From: Paenibacillus piri
Lineage (GTDB): Bacteria > Bacillota > Bacilli > Paenibacillales > NBRC-103111
Assembly (NCBI RefSeq): GCF_004354045.1
Contig: NZ_SMRT01000005.1
Span: 196,513-260,512 of the forward strand
Direction: 5' to 3'
DNA: 64,000 nucleotides
Below the pieces are notes generated by a model that was not told the origin of the DNA, did not search any database, and worked only from the letters and a program-made list of their open reading frames with translations. Shown here in pieces: positions 37,698-46,704 of this stretch; position 1 is the first letter of the stretch, and each line of letters opens with the position of its first letter. Made by a program: the position numbers and the translations under genes.

Positions 37698-39077
37698 ATG
37701 AACAATGCCAAGATGACCTTTCGATTTGACCATGGGAAAAACAAAGGCTCCGAGCGTATTGTCAAAGAAGATAAGGTGATTCCGCTGCATAACGGGGAAT
37801 ACAAGGTAATAAAAAGCGAAGACGCGAAGCCTCGACTGGCGGAAGAAGAGACCCGCTATTTCACGACGGTGCAGAGATTTAAAGATCCGAAGCAGCCCGA
37901 GCCGGGCACGTTTATTGACGCTCAGCCGTTGAATCAGTATACGCATGATTTCGGCGGGTGGCAGAGCTCCTTCGATACGGAAACCCAGCGGATTGAAAAG
38001 CTGATCCGGGAATCGTCGAAGGAAACCCGGAACCTTGAAACCGGCTACCACGACCGGCCTGACGGAAGCGGCTCCTATCAACCGTACGAGGAGCCGCTGG
38101 AGCCGATTCGCGATCACCACTGGTACGTGCCCGAGGATACGACCGCGTATGTGTCCCGTTCTTCGAATTATTCTTGGCTCAAAGTAGCGGCTTCCGTCGC
38201 TGGGGCTGTCGTGACCGGGATTGCCTTCGGCTTCTTTGTATTGTCGATGTTTTCCGGCGACTCACAGGACAGCAAAGGAAGTGCCGGCCTTCCGGCAGCC
38301 GGCTCGAACGCAGCCGCAACCGTCACCGGAGCGGCCAATGGGGCGGAAGCGGCGAAGGCGCCGCAAATCAATGGCGTGCAGCCTAACGGGCAGGCGGCCG
38401 CTCCCGCGTCGGCTTCCGTTTCCGGCGGAGCGTCTGCCGTTGTAACCGCCGTCAACATCCCCGGCAAGACGGTAAGCTTTTTGCAAAGCGGCGTGTTCAG
38501 CACGTCCCAAGCGGCGGATGCGGCCCAGACCGAGCTGAAGAAGAAAGGTTTGGCGGCGGTTAGCGATGCCGGCGATAAATATCCGGTTTATGTAGGCATA
38601 ACCTTGACTCGGGATGAAGCGCTCGGCTTGGCGCAGCAGTTCCAGCAAAAGAAAACCGACGTCATCGTCAAAAATATCGAGCTGCCGGCGCTGAGCAAAA
38701 TCAAATGGAGCGCAAAGCCTTCGGACAATCTTGCTTCGTACCTCGCGCAGGGCGACAAGCTGCTGCAGGCGATAGCGCCTGTCACACTTGCGCATTTGAC
38801 CGAATCGCAGCCTACCGCTTTGGACGCTGCGTCGCTGCAATCGGTAAAAACGTCTCATCAATCCTGGACCGCATTAACGGCCGGCGTCAATGAAGGATTG
38901 GCCGACGATGCGCGCGCCGCGGTGCAAAAGATGGGTACCGCGATGAATACCGCTGTTTCGACCATGGAAGAGTATAAAAAGAATCCTTCCGTATCCTATA
39001 TGTGGCAGACGCAAAACGCTTTGATGCAGTACGTGCTGGCACAAAAGGAGCTCCGCAAAGCTGTCGCCGCCCAGTAA
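37698..39077 (+). CDS. SPOR-domain membrane protein, SpoIIB-like
   Basis: The 459 residues start at ATG 37698 with GAGGAGAG upstream. The first about 155 residues form a cytoplasmic polar region. A single transmembrane helix follows (VAASVAGAVVTGIAFGFFVL), then an Ala/Gly/Pro linker, a SPOR peptidoglycan-binding domain (FLQSGVFSTSQAADAAQTEL...YPVYVGI) and a helical C-terminal domain. In Bacillus subtilis the SPOR protein SpoIIB, which helps septal thinning and engulfment, lies just upstream of maf. Position and architecture agree, but sequence identity was not tested. Confidence 0.75.
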   Translation: MNNAKMTFRFDHGKNKGSERIVKEDKVIPLHNGEYKVIKSEDAKPRLAEEETRYFTTVQRFKDPKQPEPGTFIDAQPLNQYTHDFGGWQSSFDTETQRIEKLIRESSKETRNLETGYHDRPDGSGSYQPYEEPLEPIRDHHWYVPEDTTAYVSRSSNYSWLKVAASVAGAVVTGIAFGFFVLSMFSGDSQDSKGSAGLPAAGSNAAATVTGAANGAEAAKAPQINGVQPNGQAAAPASASVSGGASAVVTAVNIPGKTVSFLQSGVFSTSQAADAAQTELKKKGLAAVSDAGDKYPVYVGITLTRDEALGLAQQFQQKKTDVIVKNIELPALSKIKWSAKPSDNLASYLAQGDKLLQAIAPVTLAHLTESQPTALDAASLQSVKTSHQSWTALTAGVNEGLADDARAAVQKMGTAMNTAVSTMEEYKKNPSVSYMWQTQNALMQYVLAQKELRKAVAAQ

Positions 39078-39097
39078 CGGCGGTGAAATTATTAACA

Positions 39098-39140
39098 GAA
39101 GCCTCCCGAACCGCATAGCCGCTGCGGATCAGGAGGCTTC
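39098..39140. terminator. Bidirectional terminator between convergent genes
   Basis: GAAGCCTCC-n-CCGCA pairs with TGCGG-n-GGAGGCTTC. It lies between the SPOR gene and the minus-strand amidase, with modest T content on either side. Confidence 0.65.
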
Positions 39141-39162
39141 CGTTATTTGTTGCTGTACGTAG

Positions 39163-40467
39163 TTAGCGCGATTTTTTCGCGCTCTGCACATACCGGTCGA
39201 GCAGCACGGCTGCCTCGGCCCGGGTCATGCGGCGGTCGGGCGCGAAGCGGTCCGCCGCCACGCCTTCGATCCAGCCTGCATGCTGCAGGCTGTAGACCGC
39301 CTTGGCCGACCATGCGGCGGTCGGCACATCCTTGAACGCCGGCTGCTGCCCGGCCGGCGCCGCAGCTGCCTGCGGCAGCGCCAGCCGCGCGAACGTCGCG
39401 GCTACTTCCGCCCGTGTGACGGGCTGATCGGGACGGAGCGTCCCGTCCTCGTACCCGTCCAGCACACCGGCGCGGACGGCTTCGTTCAAGGTCGCGGCGG
39501 CCCAATGGCCTGCCGCCACGTCCTTGAACGAATTAGCCGCGGCGGCGGACTTGGCGCACGCGCCGCCGGTGTAGACGGCTCCGGCGACGGTTTCGCCGCC
39601 GCTTCCGGGCGCGCAGCCGCCGGCTGCGCCAGCTGCAGGCTGGACCTTCGACAAGTCGAACACCCGGTTTAGCATTGTCACCCATTCCGCCCGCGTCATA
39701 GGGCGGTCCGGCTGAAACTGCCTGCCCACACCTTCAACCACGCCTTGCTTGCTCATGCGCATAATCGCTTCCCGGGCCCAATGTCCCCGCGTATCGGAGA
39801 AGCCGTCCGGCTGAGCGGCCGCAGGCATATATGCTTCGATGCCTTCGCCGATCGCTTTCGCCATCTTCGTGCGGACATTGTCGCTGGCCAGCAGCGCCGC
39901 ATCCTTCGTATTGGACAAAAATGCCGTTTCCACCAAAATGCTCGGAATCGTGCCCATCCGTACAACATAGACGGAGCTCGGCACGATCCCGAGATTGTCC
40001 ATGTCCAGCGATTCGACAAACCTGTCCAGCACCCGTTGGGCGAAATTTTTGCTGTCCTGCGTTAGCACCGCCATTTCCTTGCTGGCCGGATATTTATCCT
40101 GGGCGTAATTATCGTCATAATATAGCACCATCGCACCGCGACTTTCGGGCGTGTAAGAGTTGGCATGAATGGAAATGAACAAGTCGGCGTTCTGCCCGTT
40201 TGTCATGTCCATGCGATCCTTCAGGGACACATACGTATCATTGTCGCGCGTCATGAATACGTCGTAGCCTTTTTGGATGAGTAAATCCCGAAGCTTTAGC
40301 GCGATATCGAGATTGATAGTTTTTTCATTTAGGCCGTTAACGCCGACGGCGCCCGGATCCGAACCGCCGTGTCCGGGATCGACGACAATTTTCATAGCCC
40401 ATGAAGAAGATGGAAAAATAATCAAACAAGTCAGTATCAGCATCATGACGGCATAAGGCCGACGCAT
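39163..40467 (-). CDS. Cell-wall amidase with S-layer homology (SLH) repeats
   Basis: This is an exported N-acetylmuramoyl-L-alanine amidase of 434 residues. It has a signal peptide (VMMLILTCLIIFPSSSWA), an Amidase_3 domain (VVDPGHGGSDPGAVG, LFISIHANS, SILVETAFLSN), and three SLH repeats (FSDTRGHWAREAIMRM, FKDVAAGHWAAATLNEA, FKDVPTAAWSAKAVYSL) that bind pyruvylated wall polymer. Start 40467 has AGGAGGG 9 bases before it. The SLH-coding part (39180-39640) is visibly richer in GC than its surroundings. The cluster of cell-wall genes fits, but its role in growth or sporulation is unknown. Confidence 0.93.
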   Translation of the reverse strand: MRRPYAVMMLILTCLIIFPSSSWAMKIVVDPGHGGSDPGAVGVNGLNEKTINLDIALKLRDLLIQKGYDVFMTRDNDTYVSLKDRMDMTNGQNADLFISIHANSYTPESRGAMVLYYDDNYAQDKYPASKEMAVLTQDSKNFAQRVLDRFVESLDMDNLGIVPSSVYVVRMGTIPSILVETAFLSNTKDAALLASDNVRTKMAKAIGEGIEAYMPAAAQPDGFSDTRGHWAREAIMRMSKQGVVEGVGRQFQPDRPMTRAEWVTMLNRVFDLSKVQPAAGAAGGCAPGSGGETVAGAVYTGGACAKSAAAANSFKDVAAGHWAAATLNEAVRAGVLDGYEDGTLRPDQPVTRAEVAATFARLALPQAAAAPAGQQPAFKDVPTAAWSAKAVYSLQHAGWIEGVAADRFAPDRRMTRAEAAVLLDRYVQSAKKSR

Positions 40468-40512
40468 AAGCAGTTCCCTCCTAAAAAAGCTCCGCAAGCT
40501 TCGCTTTTTTTT

Positions 40513-40599
40513 GGTTGAACGAAAGTATATGTATCTTTACTTTGCTTCCCACAACCTTGACAAACACGCTCGTCCCTATGGAAGGCAGGACCGTTTATC
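40513..40599 (+). repeat. R2 repeat, copy 3, joined to R3
   Basis: TTGAACGAAAGTATA, a loop, then TACTTTGCTTCCCACAACC, TTGACAAACACGCTCGTCCC, GGAAGGC and GACCGTTTATCC. It runs without a gap into R3 at 40600, raising the chance that R2 and R3 are two ends of one element. Confidence 0.8.
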
Positions 40600-40710
40600 C
40601 GATTACGACTTTATCGGGTTAAGACCCCCGCCTCTAAGGCGGGCCTTGAATCAGGTGGGGTAGAGTCCCCATCTGATTCCCCGATGTTCAGCAAAGCTGA
40701 ACGAGTTCAC
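40600..40710 (+). repeat. R3 structured element, copy 1
   Basis: The 111-nt element differs from the copy at 62798-62908 at only four positions, without gaps. Three hairpins: CCCGCCT-cta-AGGCGGG; AATCAGGTGGGG-tagagt-CCCCATCTGATT; GTTCAGC-aaa-GCTGAAC. The right border is GAGTTCAC. It resembles right ends or guide-RNA scaffolds of IS200/IS605-type elements, but no tnpA or tnpB frame remains. It lies between the SLH amidase and the DUF4321 gene. Bases 40711-40818 hold nothing clear. Confidence 0.85.
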
Positions 40711-40818
40711 ACCGGTTCCGCAGCCCGCTCCAACCACAGTAAGCATAGGCGCGTTTACTGTTTATTTTACAAGTTCCATATTCCTGTGTAAGCAGGTAAC
40801 ATTCGGCAATTGGTGTGC

Positions 40819-40824
40819 TATAAT
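40819..40824 (+). promoter_or_regulatory. Extended -10 upstream of the DUF4321 gene
   Basis: TGC-TATAAT, 75 bases before the TTG start, with no good -35 at 17 bp. It is probably the promoter for the DUF4321-maf pair. Confidence 0.45.
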
Positions 40825-40898
40825 ATAGCTTGTTTACGACCTTTCATGAATTACAGTCCCCACCTACATATCTCCCGGAAAAGGAATGGGAAAGCGAC

Positions 40899-41141
40899 TT
40901 GAAAAAAAATACATTTACTTTCATTTTATTGCTCATCATAGGATTAGTAGCGGGGACGCTTGTAGGCCAGCTGCTGGTTCAGGTGCCGGCACTCGCTTTT
41001 TTGACCAGGACGGTAGATCTTTCCTGGGAACCGAAAGCGGACTTGCTTGTGTTCAAATTCGAGCTGCATTTCTGGCTAAAGCCGAATTTGCTCAGCCTGA
41101 TCGGGCTGGCGGCTGCTTTTTGGATTTACCGGAAGCTTTAG
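40899..41141 (+). CDS. DUF4321 family small membrane protein
   Basis: The 80-residue product has two hydrophobic helices: FTFILLLIIGLVAGTLVGQL near the start and LLSLIGLAAAFWIYRKL at the end, with FLTRTVDLSWEP between. Length and pattern match DUF4321 proteins commonly encoded next to maf. Start TTG 40899 gives the family-like LKKNTFTF; the longer frame is rejected. The function is unknown. Confidence 0.78.
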   Translation: MKKNTFTFILLLIIGLVAGTLVGQLLVQVPALAFLTRTVDLSWEPKADLLVFKFELHFWLKPNLLSLIGLAAAFWIYRKL

Positions 41142-41210
41142 CCACCCGATTGCTGGAGCGGCAACCATTAAACCGTATTTGCAAAACTATTCGGGACAAG
41201 GAGTCAGTAT

Positions 41211-41816
41211 ATGTCGATAAAGGATCGGAAAAAGTTGATTCTCGCCTCATCGTCTCCGCGCCGGCAGGAGCTGATCCGCACCCTGCGGCTGCCTTATGAA
41301 ATCCGGGTCAGCGACGTGAATGAGGATACCGGGCCCGGCTTGGCGCCGGCGGAAATTGTCGAACAGCTGTCCGGTCGTAAAGCCGCAGCCGTCTGCGAAA
41401 TGTATAAAAGTGAGCTTCCTGAGAACGGGATTATTATCGGTTCGGACACGGTTGTCGTGTTGGAGGGCCGCGTATTGGGCAAACCGCGGGACGAACGGGA
41501 CGCCTTCGGCATGCTGAGCGCGCTGCAGGGCAGAGCGCATCACGTGTACAGCGGCGTTGCCCTGCTGGATGTGGCGACCGGTCAAACGTTGGTCGATCAT
41601 CAGGTAACGGCCGTCTATATGAAGCCGCTGACGGGTGGTCAAATCGAACGCTATATTCGTACGGGAGAGCCGATGGATAAGGCCGGCTCATACGCTATTC
41701 AAGGGCTTGGCGCGACCATTGTGGAGCGGATTGAAGGGGATTATTTCAATGTCGTCGGACTGCCGATATCGTTATTGAGCGAATTGCTGGAGCGGTTGGG
41801 TATAACTGTTCTTTAG
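41211..41816 (+). CDS. maf: Maf-like nucleotide pyrophosphatase
   Basis: Maf hydrolyses non-canonical nucleoside triphosphates (dTTP/UTP class); overproduction blocks septation in Bacillus. The 201 residues include ILASSSPRRQELI, the catalytic Asp in IIGSDTVVVLEG, KPRDERDA and AGSYAIQGLG. AAGGAG stands 8 bases before the ATG. Linkage to radC and mreB is conserved. Confidence 0.95.
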   Translation: MSIKDRKKLILASSSPRRQELIRTLRLPYEIRVSDVNEDTGPGLAPAEIVEQLSGRKAAAVCEMYKSELPENGIIIGSDTVVVLEGRVLGKPRDERDAFGMLSALQGRAHHVYSGVALLDVATGQTLVDHQVTAVYMKPLTGGQIERYIRTGEPMDKAGSYAIQGLGATIVERIEGDYFNVVGLPISLLSELLERLGITVL

Positions 41817-41829
41817 TCCGGTATCATGC

Positions 41830-41835
41830 TATAAT
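41830..41835 (+). promoter_or_regulatory. Extended -10 upstream of radC
   Basis: TGC-TATAAT, 41 bp before the radC start, directly after the maf stop. The -35 is weak. Confidence 0.45.
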
Positions 41836-41876
41836 GTGAGTTCACACCTACACTCAAAAATGAAAGAGGGGAATGA

Positions 41877-42566
41877 ATGGAATCGAGCAATTTGACATTG
41901 CGCGATGTCCCAAACGAAGAACGCCCAAGAGAACGCATGATGCAGTATGGGGCTCAAGCATTAAGCAACGCGGAGCTGCTGGCGATATTGCTGCGGACCG
42001 GAACGTACCAGGAATCGGCGGTTCATTTGGCCCAGCGAATACTAAGCCAGTCCGGAGGCCTGCGAAGTCTCGTTGACATGAGTCTGGAGCAGCTCACCGA
42101 AATTAAAGGCATTGGCGCAGCCAAAGGCTTGCAAGTTCAAGCTGGCATCGAGCTGGGGCGCCGTTTGGCCCGAGTTACGATGACCGATCCGGTGACGGTT
42201 CGAACGCCCAAGGATGCGGCCGATCTGTTAATGGAAGAGCTGCGGTATTTGCAGAAGGAACATTTTGTTTGCTTGTTTTTAAATACGAAAAATCACGTCA
42301 TCGGTCAGGAAACGCTGTCGATGGGCAGCTTAAATGCGTCGATCGTGCACCCGAGGGAAGTGTTTCGGGCGGCGATCAAGCGGAGCAGCGCTTCGCTCAT
42401 TTGCGTGCATAACCATCCCAGCGGCGACCCGACCCCTAGCCCCGAAGATATTCAATTGACGCAGCGCCTTGTAGAGGCTGGCGATATTGTCGGTATTGAC
42501 GTGCTCGATCACATCGTGATCGGCGATCGCAAGTTCGTCAGTTTGAAGGAGCAAGGATTGATGTAA
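41877..42566 (+). CDS. radC: RadC family JAB-domain protein
   Basis: The 229 residues have an N-terminal helix-hairpin-helix (MSLEQLTEIKGIGAAKGLQV) and a C-terminal JAB/MPN metalloprotease-like domain with the HNHPSGDPTPSPED motif plus an upstream Glu. The role in DNA repair is disputed for the family. GAGGGG lies 6 bases before the ATG. It lies between maf and mreB, as in Bacillus. Confidence 0.95.
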   Translation: MESSNLTLRDVPNEERPRERMMQYGAQALSNAELLAILLRTGTYQESAVHLAQRILSQSGGLRSLVDMSLEQLTEIKGIGAAKGLQVQAGIELGRRLARVTMTDPVTVRTPKDAADLLMEELRYLQKEHFVCLFLNTKNHVIGQETLSMGSLNASIVHPREVFRAAIKRSSASLICVHNHPSGDPTPSPEDIQLTQRLVEAGDIVGIDVLDHIVIGDRKFVSLKEQGLM

Positions 42567-42698
42567 TATAATAGAAAATAAGGAAGCTGGTTCAATTTTC
42601 GACAAATAGGTACGCATGATCTTCCTTATTCCACACACATGACAATTTACCGACAAAAAGATGAATAGGCAGAGCTATAAAGGAAGGGAGTACCAATC

Positions 42699-43733
42699 AT
42701 GTTAGGTGGATTTACCAAAGACCTGGGCATTGACCTGGGGACAGCAAACACGCTCGTATACGTTAAAGGAAGAGGTATCGTCGTCAGAGAACCGTCCGTT
42801 GTGGCGCTGCGTACCGATACCAAATCGATAGAAGCGGTTGGAGACGCCGCAAAAAAAATGATCGGCCGGACTCCGGGCAACATCCGTGCCATACGTCCTA
42901 TGAAAGACGGCGTAATTGCGGATTTTGACACAACTTCGACGATGATCAAATATTTTCTCCGTCAGGCGCAAAAGGACCGCTGGCTGTTTCAGCGCCATCC
43001 GAGCGTCATGGTTTGCGTGCCCTCCGGCATTACCGCCGTCGAGAAGCGCGCGGTTGAAGACGCCACGCGGCAGGCAGGAGCGCGTGATGCCTTTACGATC
43101 GAGGAGCCGTTTGCGGCGGCGATCGGCGCGGATTTGCCGGTATGGGAGCCGACAGGCAGCATGGTCGTCGACATTGGCGGAGGCACGACGGAAGTCGCGG
43201 TCATTTCATTGGGCGGCATCGTGACGAGCCGTTCGATCCGCGTCGCCGGAGATGAGATGGATGAAGCGATCACCCAGTATATTAAACGTACATACAACTT
43301 GATGATCGGCGAACGCACATCCGAATCGATCAAGATGGAGATCGGGTCCGCCCTGCAGATGGAATCGCCGGTTCGCTACGAAATTCGCGGCCGCGATTTG
43401 GTAAGCGGCTTGCCGAAAACGATGTCGATTACGTCCGATGAAATTACGGAAGCTTTGGCCGATACTGTCAACAGCATCGTTGAAGCTGTGAAAGTGACGC
43501 TGGAGAAATGCCCTCCGGAGCTTGCGGCCGATATTATGGACCGCGGTATCGTGCTGACCGGAGGCGGAGCCCTGCTGCGCAATCTGGACAAGCTGCTTTC
43601 CCGCGAAACGGGCATGCCGGTGCTTGTTGCCGAAAACCCGCTGGATTGCGTAGCGATCGGCACAGGCCGCGCACTGGAAAATATTCATCTATTCAAAATG
43701 AAATCGGGTCCTGCATCCAAATCCAAGCGTTAA
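42699..43733 (+). CDS. mreB: Rod shape-determining protein MreB
   Basis: This actin-like filament former guides lateral wall synthesis. The 344 residues have the phosphate-1 motif [15 protein letters not shown], phosphate-2 [17 protein letters not shown], connect-2 and the adenosine motif [26 protein letters not shown] precedes the ATG. It is the first gene of mreBCD-minCD-rodA. Confidence 0.98.
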   Translation: MLGGFTKDLGIDLGTANTLVYVKGRGIVVREPSVVALRTDTKSIEAVGDAAKKMIGRTPGNIRAIRPMKDGVIADFDTTSTMIKYFLRQAQKDRWLFQRHPSVMVCVPSGITAVEKRAVEDATRQAGARDAFTIEEPFAAAIGADLPVWEPTGSMVVDIGGGTTEVAVISLGGIVTSRSIRVAGDEMDEAITQYIKRTYNLMIGERTSESIKMEIGSALQMESPVRYEIRGRDLVSGLPKTMSITSDEITEALADTVNSIVEAVKVTLEKCPPELAADIMDRGIVLTGGGALLRNLDKLLSRETGMPVLVAENPLDCVAIGTGRALENIHLFKMKSGPASKSKR

Positions 43734-43770
43734 AACACATAAATGCGGTAAAGGTTAGAAGGTGGTTGCT

Positions 43771-44631
43771 TTGAAATTATTGGGGAACAAGAGGCTGCTT
43801 ATTTTGCTGCTCGGCTTCATTTGTTTCATCGCTCTGATGGGCTTGACCCTCGGAAAGCGGGAACGGATGACATGGCCCGAGAAATTTATTACCGATACCG
43901 TCTCCTGGACGCAAGGACTATTTTATAAGCCCGCTGGCTACATAGCGGGTTTATTTGAGGACATCAAACATTTGAACACCATTTTCGAGGAAAATAAAGT
44001 GCTCAAGCAGACGCTGACCAAATATGCGAGAGATACGACCAAGCTGAACGATCTGGAGCAGCAGAACAAACGGTTGAAGGAAGCGCTCGGCTTCACGGAG
44101 CGTCAAAAGCAGGCGGGACTGTACACATTCCGGATTGCCGAGGTCGTCGCCTTGAATCCGGATTTGCTGAATAACACGGTCCGCATCAACCTGGGCGAGA
44201 AAGACGGCATTAAGCCGAATATGGCGGTTATGTCCGTCGAAGGACTGGTCGGTCGGGTCGTTCAGGTGTCTTCCTTTTATTCCAATGTACAGCTGCTGAA
44301 AGGCATTGACGACGCAGCGAACGAATCCAAAGCGATCTCGGTAACGATTAAGGGCAAGGAGAACGAGTCGTTCGGCATGATCGAAAGCTACGACCGGGAA
44401 AAGCAAAAGCTGATTATGACCAAGATCGATCCTAACGATAAATTGGCGGTCGGCGATGTCGTCATTACTTCCGGCCTGGGCCAGGTTTTTCCGAGAGGAA
44501 TTGAAGTCGGCAAAGTCATCTCCAGGGAGCCCGGCAACTTCGGCATATCCCACGAGGCGGTCATCGAGCCGTTCGCTTCGTTCGACCACCTGCGCGAAGT
44601 ATTTGTCGTTATCGTTCCGGAGCAGGGGTGA
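43771..44631 (+). CDS. mreC: Rod shape-determining protein MreC
   Basis: This bitopic scaffold links MreB to the outer wall enzymes. The 286 residues have a transmembrane helix (LLILLLGFICFIALMGLTL), a coiled coil (residues about 65-105, DTTKLNDLEQQNKRLKEAL) and two beta domains (INLGEKDGIKPNMAVMS; GDVVITSGLGQVFPRGIEVG). Start TTG 43771 has AGAAGGTGG 5 bases before it. mreD begins 4 bases after the stop. Confidence 0.96.
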   Translation: MKLLGNKRLLILLLGFICFIALMGLTLGKRERMTWPEKFITDTVSWTQGLFYKPAGYIAGLFEDIKHLNTIFEENKVLKQTLTKYARDTTKLNDLEQQNKRLKEALGFTERQKQAGLYTFRIAEVVALNPDLLNNTVRINLGEKDGIKPNMAVMSVEGLVGRVVQVSSFYSNVQLLKGIDDAANESKAISVTIKGKENESFGMIESYDREKQKLIMTKIDPNDKLAVGDVVITSGLGQVFPRGIEVGKVISREPGNFGISHEAVIEPFASFDHLREVFVVIVPEQG

Positions 44632-44635
44632 AGCC

Positions 44636-45163
44636 GTGAAGCGCAATTGGCTGTGGTTGATACTTACCGTTCTGTTTATATTGGAGGGCACGCTGCTTCA
44701 GTGGATTATACCGAGCGTCTGGCAATCGAAGGTGTATGTGGCGCCCCATTTTATTTTGGTGATCGTGCTTTATATCGGGCTGTATGTAAACCGTCATACC
44801 GCTCTGGTCTACGGACTGATATTCGGGATTCTTCAAGATATTATTTACTATTCTCCCATGCTCGGACCGATCTCGTTTGCGATGGGGCTGTCCGGTTATT
44901 TGGCCGGTCTGACGAACCGCCGTCTCTATTCGAACATCGTCGTCAGCATGCTGGTGATTGCGCTCGGCAATTTGCTTTTTGAAAGCATCATTTTCGGGCT
45001 GTACCGGCTGTTCCAAATTACGCATTTAGACCTTCAGTGGGTATTTTTCCACCAAATGCTTCCAAGTATGCTGATTAATCTTCTGTTTGCGCTGGTCGTC
45101 TATGTGCCGGTCAGGAGGCTGTTCGAAAGCATTCAGAGCGGCAAGCCGTTAACAGAGGAATAA
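44636..45163 (+). CDS. mreD: Rod shape-determining protein MreD
   Basis: This 175-residue integral membrane protein has about five or six helices (LILTVLFILEGTLLQ, FILVIVLYIGLYV, ALVYGLIFGILQDIIYY, FAMGLSGYLAGL). GTG 44636 is preceded by AGCAGGGGTGA, which spans the mreC stop, so translation is coupled. The longer frame would run through mreC in another phase and is rejected. Confidence 0.93.
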   Translation: MKRNWLWLILTVLFILEGTLLQWIIPSVWQSKVYVAPHFILVIVLYIGLYVNRHTALVYGLIFGILQDIIYYSPMLGPISFAMGLSGYLAGLTNRRLYSNIVVSMLVIALGNLLFESIIFGLYRLFQITHLDLQWVFFHQMLPSMLINLLFALVVYVPVRRLFESIQSGKPLTEE

Positions 45164-45232
45164 ATTTAATCGGTCAAGCAGGAAACGGGCGTGAAAAAGC
45201 CGAATTGTATAGGCTGGGGGGTTGGAACGTGT

Positions 45233-45883
45233 ATGACTGCGTTGAAGCACCATGTAACGATAAAAGGGTTCAAGGACGGCCTTATCTTTTTATTGGACGA
45301 TACTTGCGAATTTGCCGAGGTCGTTCAAGAGCTGAAGCATAAATTGGAAAAAACGCATCAGAAAATATTAACGGGGCCGATCATTCACGTCCATGTGAAG
45401 CTGGGCTCCCGTCAAGCTTCGGATGAAGAAAAGGAGCAGATTCGTGAGATTATCGGACAAAAAGGCAATCTGCTGATCCAGTCGATCGAATCGATAGAGG
45501 AGTCCCCCGCAGCGCTTTTGGCCGATATGGCGGATGTCCGGCTGGTCCGAGGAATGGTCCGCTCCGGACAGACGTTGGTCAAGGAAGGCAATATTTTATT
45601 TCTCGGCGATGTCAACCCGGGCGGCGAGATCAAGAGCTCCGGCAGCATTTACATCATGGGCTCTCTGCGCGGGATGGCGCATGCAGGCATTGACGGCGAC
45701 GAATCGGCGATCATCGCTGCCTCGCATTTAAGGCCGACGCAGCTGCGGATCGCCGCTATTATTAGCCGGCCGCCGGATGAATGGGGCATCAACGAGGCGT
45801 ATATGGAGTTTGCCTATATTAAAGACGGTAAAATGGAAATCGATAAGATTCATCATTTGCATAAATTAGACTTGATGCAGTAA
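45233..45883 (+). CDS. minC: Septum site-determining protein MinC
   Basis: MinC inhibits FtsZ near the poles. It is 216 residues: N-terminal FtsZ-binding domain (HHVTIKGFKDGLIFLLDD), then a C-terminal beta-helix (VKEGNILFLGDVNPGGEIKS, GSIYIMGSLRGMAHAG). ATG 45233 aligns with known MinC starts and follows TTGGA. It is followed by minD. Confidence 0.95.
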   Translation: MTALKHHVTIKGFKDGLIFLLDDTCEFAEVVQELKHKLEKTHQKILTGPIIHVHVKLGSRQASDEEKEQIREIIGQKGNLLIQSIESIEESPAALLADMADVRLVRGMVRSGQTLVKEGNILFLGDVNPGGEIKSSGSIYIMGSLRGMAHAGIDGDESAIIAASHLRPTQLRIAAIISRPPDEWGINEAYMEFAYIKDGKMEIDKIHHLHKLDLMQ

Positions 45884-45902
45884 TGCGAAGGAGTTGAGCA
45901 TA

Positions 45903-46697
45903 GTGGGAGAGGCAATTGTCATCACTTCGGGTAAAGGCGGCGTAGGAAAAACGACCACTTCAGCGAATATCGGGACAGCATTGGCGCTTCAGGGAAAAAA
46001 GGTTTGTATGGTGGATACGGATATCGGTCTGAGAAATCTGGATGTCGTCATGGGTCTGGAAAACCGGATCATCTACGATCTGATCGATGTAGCCGAAGGG
46101 CGCTGCAGGCTGCAGCAGGCGCTGGTCAAGGACAAGCGTTTCGAAGAGCTGTACATGCTGCCGGCCGCGCAAACGAAGGACAAAGACGCGATATCTCCGG
46201 ACGCGGTCCGCGATATAATTCTCGAATTGAAAAAAGATTTCGAATTTGTCATCATCGATTGTCCTGCCGGGATTGAGCAAGGATTTAAAAACGCGGTAGC
46301 CGGGGCGGATAAAGCGATCGTGGTCACGACGCCGGAAAACGCCGCAGTGCGCGACGCCGACCGGATCATCGGGCTACTGGAAGGCGCAAAGGTGCATTCG
46401 CCGAAGCTGATTATCAACCGAATCCGCGCCAATATGGTGAAGAAGGGCGATATGCTCGATATCGATGAAATTTGCTCGGTGCTGGCCATCGATTTGCTCG
46501 GTATCGTACCGGATGACGAATACGTCATCAAAGCGGCCAATAGCGGCGAGCCGACGGTGATGAATCCGAACTCGCGTGCGGCGATCGCTTACCGCAATAT
46601 TGCGCGGCGCATGCTGGGCGATAATGTGCCGCTGATGCCGATGGAAGATAAACCGGGCGTATTCCGCAAATTGAAGAAGTTTATCGGGATAGGATGA
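45903..46697 (+). CDS. minD: Septum site-determining ATPase MinD
   Basis: This membrane-binding ATPase recruits MinC. The 264 residues begin GEAIVITSGKGGVGKTTTSA (deviant Walker A), then DTDIGLRNLDVVMGLENR, VIIDCPAGIEQG and a C-terminal amphipathic helix (RKLKKFIGIG). GTG 45903 is chosen, with GAAGGAG 9 bases upstream, giving the family N-terminus. Alternative TTG 45894 adds three residues. Confidence 0.97.
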   Translation: MGEAIVITSGKGGVGKTTTSANIGTALALQGKKVCMVDTDIGLRNLDVVMGLENRIIYDLIDVAEGRCRLQQALVKDKRFEELYMLPAAQTKDKDAISPDAVRDIILELKKDFEFVIIDCPAGIEQGFKNAVAGADKAIVVTTPENAAVRDADRIIGLLEGAKVHSPKLIINRIRANMVKKGDMLDIDEICSVLAIDLLGIVPDDEYVIKAANSGEPTVMNPNSRAAIAYRNIARRMLGDNVPLMPMEDKPGVFRKLKKFIGIG

Positions 46698-46704
46698 GCG
46701 CGTC

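Noticed and set aside
40600..40710. R3 as a rho-independent terminator cluster
   Set aside because: None of the three hairpins is followed by a T-run, and copy 2 lies upstream of a separate proper terminator.
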